From CAZIMM01 sp964540415 (lineage in GTDB: Bacteria; Bacillota; Clostridia; Oscillospirales; Acutalibacteraceae), in NCBI GenBank assembly GCA_964540415.1, contig CAZIMM010000032.1, positions 1 to 20,895 on the forward strand: a stretch of DNA of 20,895 nt, written 5' to 3'. The notes under the pieces are model-generated. The model did not search any database. It had not been told where the DNA came from and saw only the letters and a list, made by a program, of their open reading frames with translations. Positions 15,420 through 20,895 of this stretch are shown here, piece after piece (the first letter of the stretch is position 1; every line of letters starts with the position of its first letter). The translations under genes and the position numbers were made by a program.

Positions 15420-15743
15420 ATGACCGCAAAAAAACACGCTGTTAGTGTCAATGAGCTTTACGATTTGTCTGAGCTGTTCAAGGTTTTCGGAGACAGCACA
15501 AGAATTCGTATTCTCGACGCTCTGCTGGAAAACGACCTTTGCGTTTTTCATCTTTGCGAAAAGCTGGACATGGAGCAAAGCGCCGTTTCGCACCAACTGA
15601 GAATACTCAAAGCCGCCGGGCTTGTCCGTTCACGGAAGGACGGCAGAACAGTGTGCTATTCTCTCGACGACGAGCACGTTCAGGAAATCCTCTCATCGGG
15701 TCTCAATCACATAATGCACAAAAGGCACATGGGAGCCTTATAA
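15420..15743 (+). CDS. ArsR/SmtB-family metal-sensing repressor, CzrA-like site
   Basis: This is a winged-helix repressor expected to leave DNA when it binds metal. The 107-aa product has the recognition helix segment SAVSHQLRILKAAGLV and the wing RKDGRTVCYSL. The alpha-5 helix carries D84, H86, H97 and H100. Those are the same residues, spacing and numbers as the zinc/cobalt site of Staphylococcus CzrA. In addition, C41, H44 and C46 lie in the DLCVFHLCE segment, where other members hold the alpha-3 site, so a second site is possible. AAGGAGG precedes the ATG at 15420. The open frame extends upstream to 15249 but without ribosome-site support. It is followed after 36 nt by a zinc-type ATPase. 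A 10-bp palindrome, CCTTATAAGG, covers its stop codon. Confidence 0.93.
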   Translation: MTAKKHAVSVNELYDLSELFKVFGDSTRIRILDALLENDLCVFHLCEKLDMEQSAVSHQLRILKAAGLVRSRKDGRTVCYSLDDEHVQEILSSGLNHIMHKRHMGAL

Positions 15744-15779
15744 GGATTTGCAAACTTTTCAGATATGAGGTAATATATT

Positions 15780-17705
15780 TTGAAAGCTTTTTTACATTCA
15801 TTAAAGGACTACTTTTTCCCCGACGGAGACGGTTGCGCGTGTGAATGCGAAGAAAATGAAGAATGTGTGCACGGCTTTTCGGCGATTGAATATGTCATAA
15901 TCGGTGCGTCGGCACTCATGCTTGTGTGCAGCTTCATCAAACCGATTCCCGAAGCAGTCAGGAACGCGCTTCTCGTGGTTGCAATATTACTCACCGGCTT
16001 TCCCGTTCTGGTCAACGGCATACGCAATCTCTTTCACCTTCATGCGGACGAAAACCTGCTGATGTCAATTTCGGTTGTGACGGCATCTGCAATCGGTGAG
16101 CTCAGGGAGGCGGCTGCCGTCGCTGTTCTTTTCGGCATCGGAGAGGCTGTGGAGAAGCTTGCTGAAAAGCGTTCAAGGCGTTCCATTGAGGTGCTTTCGG
16201 AGATACGTCCCGATTCCGCAAACCTTCTGCTTGCCGACGGCACAAGTGAAAAATGCCGTGCAGAAGATATTGAAGTCGGAAACGAGATTCTCATTCTTCC
16301 GTTTGAGAGAATACCGCTTGATTGCGTTGTGACGCAGGGTGAAGGGTCGGTGGACGCGTGCGCCATTACGGGTGAATCAATACCGGTTGAAGTAGCTCCC
16401 GGCAGTGAGCTGCTCAGCGGCATGATAAACGCCGGCACGGTTCTCAGAGGAAAAGTCATAAACACCTTCGGCGATTCCGCTGCATCGCGCATAATCAAAA
16501 TGGTCAGCGAGGCGGCAGAGCGCAAGGGCAACGCTCAGCGTATAATCACAAGGTTCTCAAAATATTACACACCCGCGGTTGTGCTCTTTGCTCTGTGCCT
16601 TGCGGTTATTCCGGTTCTTTTCGGTTACGAGCCGCGTGAATGGATATACAGAGGGCTGATTGTGCTCGTTGCCTCCTGCCCGTGCGCACTTGTTCTTTCC
16701 GTTCCTCTCGGCTTCTTTGCCGGCATCGGAGCGGCGTCCCGCAAGGGCATTCTCATCAAGGGCGGCATATATCTTGAAATGCTCGAAAAGGCAAGGGCTG
16801 TGGCGTTTGACAAAACCGGGACTCTCACGACCTCCCGCTTCACGGTGGTTAACATCACACCCGCCGACGGCTTTTCGGAGGATGATGTGCTGAAAAATGC
16901 CGCTGCCGCGGAAATATTTTCCGAACACCCTATTGCAAAATCTATTATATTTGCTTATAGTAGTAAGCAGGGTTTTCCCGACATTGACGAGCTGGAGAAA
17001 AGCTGCTCCTCATTTGAGGAAATACCAGGCAAGGGCTCGCTCGTCGTATTCGGCGGCTTAAAGGTTCTGTGCGGCTCAAAGAGGCTCATGGACGCATATT
17101 CCATCGACGTTTCGTTTCTTCCCGATGCTTCCGTTTATGTTGCACTCAACGGCAATGCTGCCGGGTGCATTGAGGTTGAAAGCGAAATGAGAGAGGATGC
17201 CGCTTCAACGGTTCACTCTCTGCGCCGCCTCGGCGTCAAAAGGGTTGCCATTCTGACGGGTGACGGAGACACTCCCGCGCAGCGTGCCGCCGAGCTTTGC
17301 GGGGCGGACAGTGTGCATGCCCGTTTGCTTCCCGGGCAAAAGCTTGATGAGCTTGAAAAAATCAAGGACAGCTGCGGCACGACCGTTTTTGTCGGCGACG
17401 GAATAAACGACGCACCTGTACTCGCCGCTGCGAATGTCGGTGCGGCTATGGGACTCGGCACATCCGCTGCCATTCAGTCCGGAGACATCGTGCTTTCGGG
17501 CAGCAAGCTCAGTTCACTCATTGAAGCCATCCGCATAAGCAAAAGAACAATGCGCGTTGTTCGGGAAAACATTGTTTTTGCAACGGGAGTCAAGCTTGCC
17601 GTGCTCTGCCTCGGAGCCTTCGGCCTTGCTCCGATTTGGCTTGCCGTGTTTGCCGATGCCGGTGTATGCGTGCTTGCAGTTCTCAATTCCGCAAGAATTA
17701 AATAA
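15780..17705 (+). CDS. zntA: P1B-2 type Zn/Cd/Pb-exporting ATPase without HMA domain
   Basis: The product is predicted to export Zn(II), Cd(II) or Pb(II) across the membrane using ATP. The 641-aa sequence has TGES (197-200), the metal-site helix with CPC (300-302), the phosphorylation motif DKTGT (344-348), HP (383-384) and GDGIND (539-544). It also has K605 in the seventh helix and D626 in FADAG of the eighth, the pair that marks the zinc subgroup; copper pumps differ there. The N-terminus has no HMA domain (no GMxCxxC). It has a short tail with C19, C21, C23, C29 and H31. The start is a TTG at 15780 after GAGG; an upstream in-frame stop rules out earlier starts. Probably cotranscribed with the repressor upstream. 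Confidence 0.94.
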   Translation: MKAFLHSLKDYFFPDGDGCACECEENEECVHGFSAIEYVIIGASALMLVCSFIKPIPEAVRNALLVVAILLTGFPVLVNGIRNLFHLHADENLLMSISVVTASAIGELREAAAVAVLFGIGEAVEKLAEKRSRRSIEVLSEIRPDSANLLLADGTSEKCRAEDIEVGNEILILPFERIPLDCVVTQGEGSVDACAITGESIPVEVAPGSELLSGMINAGTVLRGKVINTFGDSAASRIIKMVSEAAERKGNAQRIITRFSKYYTPAVVLFALCLAVIPVLFGYEPREWIYRGLIVLVASCPCALVLSVPLGFFAGIGAASRKGILIKGGIYLEMLEKARAVAFDKTGTLTTSRFTVVNITPADGFSEDDVLKNAAAAEIFSEHPIAKSIIFAYSSKQGFPDIDELEKSCSSFEEIPGKGSLVVFGGLKVLCGSKRLMDAYSIDVSFLPDASVYVALNGNAAGCIEVESEMREDAASTVHSLRRLGVKRVAILTGDGDTPAQRAAELCGADSVHARLLPGQKLDELEKIKDSCGTTVFVGDGINDAPVLAAANVGAAMGLGTSAAIQSGDIVLSGSKLSSLIEAIRISKRTMRVVRENIVFATGVKLAVLCLGAFGLAPIWLAVFADAGVCVLAVLNSARIK

Positions 17706-17725
17706 ACGAATAAGGGAGAAAAAAC

Positions 17726-20707
17726 ATGCCGTATTCCGAAAAATATATGCAGCAGCGAATCGAGAGAGTCATCAGTGTCCTGAAGGACGGAGTTTACACG
17801 GAGTTTGCCCCCCTGCGCGTTTGCGCATATGTCACAAAGGAGCCGGTTGCTTTTTCACAGCGCGAAAGCGGCGAGTATATTGAGCTTTTTCCCGGCGACA
17901 AGTGGGGCGAGCTCTGGGACTGTGCCTGGTTCAGGTTTGACGGCGACATACCTTCCGGCGCTGTGGGCAAAAGTGTTGTTGCCATTCTGGATGTCAGCGG
18001 CGAAATGTGCATTTTTGACAGTGAGGGTACTCCCCTGCGCTGCATGACCAATGTCGGCTCAACGTTTGACTCCGCTCTCGGAAAGCCCGGCAAGAGAATA
18101 TATCCGCTTGATTCCGAGGTCAGTGAGCCGTTTTCGGTTTCGTTCTGGGCAGATGCCGGCTGCAATGACCTTTTCGGGCGCTACTGCAACAGCGGCAAGC
18201 TGGCACAGGCATGCCTTGCGTTTTGCGACGAAAAGCTCCGTGAGCTTTATTATGATTTTGATGTTTTGTATGATTTCTTCCGCTGTCTGAACACAGGCGC
18301 ACGGCGCAATGAGGTGCTGCACGCTCTCTACAGTGCGGCAAATCTGATTGACTGTTCCGCTCCCTCTTTCAACCGCGAGGCGTCCGATATTCTGAAAAAC
18401 ATACTGATGCAGAAATGCGGGGATTCGTCCTTAAGCGTAACGGCAATCGGTCACGCGCACATTGACCTTGCGTGGCTGTGGCCTCTGCGTGAAACAAGGC
18501 GCAAGGGCGCGCGCACATTTTCGAATGCCGTTGCTCTTATGGACAAGTATCCCGATTACATATTCGGCGCAAGCCAGCCCCAGCTCTACAAATGGATTAA
18601 AGAGGACTATCCCGGGCTGTATGAGAAAATCAAACAGCGTGTGCGTGAAAACCGCTGGGAATGCCAGGGCGGGATGTGGGTTGAGGCGGACACAAACGTC
18701 AGCGGTGGTGAGCCGCTTGTCAGGCAGTTTCTTTACGGCAAGCGATTTTTCCGCGAGGAATTCGGCAAGGATATGCGCTGTCTGTGGTTACCCGACGTTT
18801 TCGGCTACAACGGTGCTCTGCCCCAAATCATGAAGAAGTGCGGCGTCGATTATTTCATGACCCAAAAGCTTTCGTGGAGTGAGCATAACCGCTATCCTCA
18901 CCACACCTTCAACTGGAAGGGTATTGACGGCACAGAGGTGCTCGTTCATATGCTCCCCGAAAATACATACAACGGTCCTGCCATGCCGCGTTCTCTCAAG
19001 GCAATCGAGAACAATTACATTGACAGCGGAGTCTGCAACGAGGCGCTTATGCTTTTCGGCATCGGCGACGGCGGAGGCGGTCCGAGCACCTTCCACCTTG
19101 AGGGGCTCAAGAGAATCAAATCGCTTGACGGTCTTATCCCCTGCAGTCAGGGCTTTTCAATTGACATGCTGGACAGAATTGCCGCAAACAGAGAGCAGTA
19201 CAAGACCTGGTTCGGTGAGCTTTATCTTGAAAGACATCAGGGAACATTCACCACGCAGTCGAGAATCAAGAGATACAACCGTCTTGCCGAGTTTGCCCTG
19301 CGTGAAACAGAGTTTGCCTGTGCCTGGGCTTCAACGGTTGCAGGTGCAGAATACCCGAAGCAACAGCTTGACGTGATCTGGGAGGAATTTCTGCTCTATC
19401 AGTTCCACGATATTCTTCCCGGCTCGTCAATCAACAGGGTTTACGCAGAGGCGGAAGAAAGGTTTTCAAAGCTGCTCGGCGAGCTGAAGAAGCTGAAAAA
19501 AGAGGCTTACGGCTGCCTGTCGGCTAGAGCGGTCAGCCGCGGAGAGAGCGTTGCGTTCAACTCACTGCCGTTTGAAGTCACAACCCAGCTGAAAACCACA
19601 AAAGGCTTCAAAAAGATTACCGTACCCGCCTTCGGTTTTGCTGCGCTTTCCGAAAGCCGCGAGCCGGACGGTGAATGCTCCGCCGACACTGAAAGGCTGA
19701 GCAACGCCTTGCTCACCGTTTGCTTCGGCAAGAACGGTGAAATTGTGAGAATATTTGACAATTTGAGCGGGCGCGATGTGCTTGTTCCGGGTGCGAGGGC
19801 AAATCTGCTCAAGATTTATGACGACTGCGGTGACGCGTGGGACATGAAGTTTGATTACCGCGAGCAGCCGTTTGACACAATGCAGCTCACCGAAAGCCGC
19901 GCAGACACCGAGGGTGAAAACGCAGTGCTTGAGCAGACATTTTCATACGGCAACTCCACGCTCACACAGCATATTTCACTCACACAGGACGGTGTTATCG
20001 TCTTCCGCACAAATGTTGACTGGCGCGAAAAGCGCAAAATGCTGCGCACGGATTTCCCCGTCAACGTGCTTTCAACCGGTGCGGACTGTGAAATTCAGTT
20101 CGGCAGCATCCGGCGCTCAACAACCGAAAACACGACATGGGACTGGGCGCAATATGAAGTCTGCGCGCAGAAATGGGTTGACAAATCGCAGCGTGATTAC
20201 GGCGTTGCAGTGCTGAACAACGGCAAATACGGCTACCGCATCAAGGACGATTATATCGACATTAACCTTCTTCGCAGCTCCGCATATCCCGATGTAAACG
20301 CCGATTACGGCTGCCATGAGTTTACCTACTGCCTGTATCCTCACAAGGGTGACTATGTCGCAGGCGGCGTGGTGCAAAAGGCATATGAGCTGAACCAGCC
20401 GCTTACCGTTGTTAAAAACACACAGGGCGCGGACATTTCACGCGATTTGCTTCCATTATTTAAAACAACAAACGGGACAGCGGTTGTTGAGGCGGTCAAG
20501 CTTGCCGAGGACGGCAGCGGAGTTGTGCTCCGCATCTATGAAAGCTCTGGCGGCAACACCGAATTCACCGTCACCCCGAACTTCAGGTTTTCGAGAGCGA
20601 GCGTTGTCAATATGCTTGAGGAAGAGCTTACCGAGTGCAGTGTGTCTGGCGGAACCGTCAGCGCACAGCTCAAGCCGTTTGAAATTCTGACAATAAAGAT
20701 TTGGTAG
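17726..20707 (+). CDS. Alpha-mannosidase, glycoside hydrolase family 38
   Basis: GH38 enzymes are retaining, zinc-dependent alpha-mannosidases that trim mannosides. The 993-aa product has an N-terminal beta-rich domain (about 1-235). The catalytic domain starts with GHAHIDLAWLWP, with zinc ligands H245 and D247. It contains WLPDVFGYN with the predicted nucleophile D357, WVEADTNVSGGE, LYLERHQGT, and QFHDILPGSS with H561 as a further zinc ligand. The C-terminal half has the usual beta-sandwich domains. No signal peptide is visible, so it is probably cytosolic and acts on imported or intracellular oligosaccharides. GGGAG lies about 7 nt before the ATG. It starts 20 nt after the ATPase with no terminator, so it may share the metal-regulated transcript. 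No sugar transporter lies beside it. The exact linkage preference cannot be read from sequence. Confidence 0.95.
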   Translation: MPYSEKYMQQRIERVISVLKDGVYTEFAPLRVCAYVTKEPVAFSQRESGEYIELFPGDKWGELWDCAWFRFDGDIPSGAVGKSVVAILDVSGEMCIFDSEGTPLRCMTNVGSTFDSALGKPGKRIYPLDSEVSEPFSVSFWADAGCNDLFGRYCNSGKLAQACLAFCDEKLRELYYDFDVLYDFFRCLNTGARRNEVLHALYSAANLIDCSAPSFNREASDILKNILMQKCGDSSLSVTAIGHAHIDLAWLWPLRETRRKGARTFSNAVALMDKYPDYIFGASQPQLYKWIKEDYPGLYEKIKQRVRENRWECQGGMWVEADTNVSGGEPLVRQFLYGKRFFREEFGKDMRCLWLPDVFGYNGALPQIMKKCGVDYFMTQKLSWSEHNRYPHHTFNWKGIDGTEVLVHMLPENTYNGPAMPRSLKAIENNYIDSGVCNEALMLFGIGDGGGGPSTFHLEGLKRIKSLDGLIPCSQGFSIDMLDRIAANREQYKTWFGELYLERHQGTFTTQSRIKRYNRLAEFALRETEFACAWASTVAGAEYPKQQLDVIWEEFLLYQFHDILPGSSINRVYAEAEERFSKLLGELKKLKKEAYGCLSARAVSRGESVAFNSLPFEVTTQLKTTKGFKKITVPAFGFAALSESREPDGECSADTERLSNALLTVCFGKNGEIVRIFDNLSGRDVLVPGARANLLKIYDDCGDAWDMKFDYREQPFDTMQLTESRADTEGENAVLEQTFSYGNSTLTQHISLTQDGVIVFRTNVDWREKRKMLRTDFPVNVLSTGADCEIQFGSIRRSTTENTTWDWAQYEVCAQKWVDKSQRDYGVAVLNNGKYGYRIKDDYIDINLLRSSAYPDVNADYGCHEFTYCLYPHKGDYVAGGVVQKAYELNQPLTVVKNTQGADISRDLLPLFKTTNGTAVVEAVKLAEDGSGVVLRIYESSGGNTEFTVTPNFRFSRASVVNMLEEELTECSVSGGTVSAQLKPFEILTIKIW

Positions 20708-20717
20708 GTTAAAAACT

Positions 20718-20895
20718 ATGGCAGAAATAATAATAAACCGTCCGGACTCCGAACGGCCGCAAAAAGAACTTGACACCCATGCCGCACTCAACAGCCTCGG
20801 AATAGGTTTTGAACGTGTCGACCACTCCCCCGCCGCAACAATTGAGGACTGCGCCTCCGTGGAAGCTGTGCTGGGAGCAGAGATATGCAAAAATC
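20718..20895 (+). CDS. YbaK/ProX-type aminoacyl-tRNA deacylase, C-terminus cut by window edge
   Basis: Only 59 codons are visible from the ATG at 20718. The translation contains HAALNSLGIGFERVDHSP and later EAVLGAEICKN. This matches the opening of the YbaK/prolyl-tRNA editing fold, in which ProX/PrdX proteins clear mischarged Ala-tRNA(Pro) or related products. The diagnostic KNL-type core and substrate pocket lie just past the edge. The gene begins 10 nt after the mannosidase stop, with a weak AGG overlapping that stop codon, suggesting coupled translation. The call rests on a short stretch, so the family is likely but the exact specificity is open. Confidence 0.72.
   Translation, partial: MAEIIINRPDSERPQKELDTHAALNSLGIGFERVDHSPAATIEDCASVEAVLGAEICKN

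Noticed and set aside
20456..20890. 144-aa minus-strand frame at the right end
   Set aside because: Antisense to the mannosidase C-terminus and the start of the YbaK-like gene, both of which give recognisable proteins on the plus strand.
1..20895. CRISPR arrays, insertion sequences, tRNA or rRNA genes, prophage or defence genes
   Set aside because: Read through on both strands; no regular spacer-repeat pattern, transposase, terminal inverted repeats or RNA gene was recognised. Gene content is housekeeping, sporulation, metal and sugar functions.

Overview
The window looks like a chromosomal scaffold from an endospore-forming Bacillota (class Clostridia, probably an Oscillospirales-like gut lineage). 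The evidence is a clostridial-style division and cell-wall (dcw) cluster, an intact sporulation sigma factor of the SigK type, Gram-positive Shine-Dalgarno sites, mid-range GC and a GH38 alpha-mannosidase. Two runs of exactly 10 N show it is a draft or metagenome assembly. The lineage is inferred from gene content and protein style; no search was run.

Region 1 (1-14268, minus strand) is the dcw cluster. In transcription order it reads mraZ, rsmH, ftsL, a class B PBP with two PASTA domains (SpoVD/PBP2B type), murE, murF, mraY, ftsW, murG, murA, ftsQ/divIB and ftsZ, with ftsZ cut by the left edge. It runs from lipid I synthesis through lipid II synthesis to septal transpeptidation and glycan polymerisation, ending in the Z-ring. 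murD, murB, murC and ftsA are not in this stretch: ftsW follows mraY directly, murA sits where Bacillus has murB, and ftsQ is followed by ftsZ. MurE carries the DNPR motif, predicting meso-diaminopimelate peptidoglycan. Expression appears layered. A consensus promoter before mraZ is overlaid by two 21-bp-spaced dyads (probable MraZ operators), a strong intrinsic terminator lies between ftsL and the PBP gene, and ftsZ has its own extended -10 promoter.

Region 2 (14486-15175, plus strand) is a complete sigK-like gene divergent from mraZ, with a hydrophobic pro-sequence-like N-terminus.

Region 3 (15181-20895, plus strand) is a probable metal-responsive unit. An ArsR/SmtB repressor has a CzrA-type D-x-H...H-x-x-H site. 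Its promoter is flanked by two TGAA-N6-TTCA operators. A zinc/cadmium-type P1B ATPase follows, with a short Cys-rich tail instead of an HMA domain. A 993-aa GH38 alpha-mannosidase (a zinc enzyme) begins 20 nt later, and a YbaK/ProX-type tRNA deacylase begins 10 nt after that and runs off the right edge.

I saw no CRISPR array, IS element, tRNA, rRNA or clearly foreign block. I did not find a wholly new system. The best leads are the regulatory architecture of the dcw cluster and the zinc-sensor/exporter/mannosidase arrangement.
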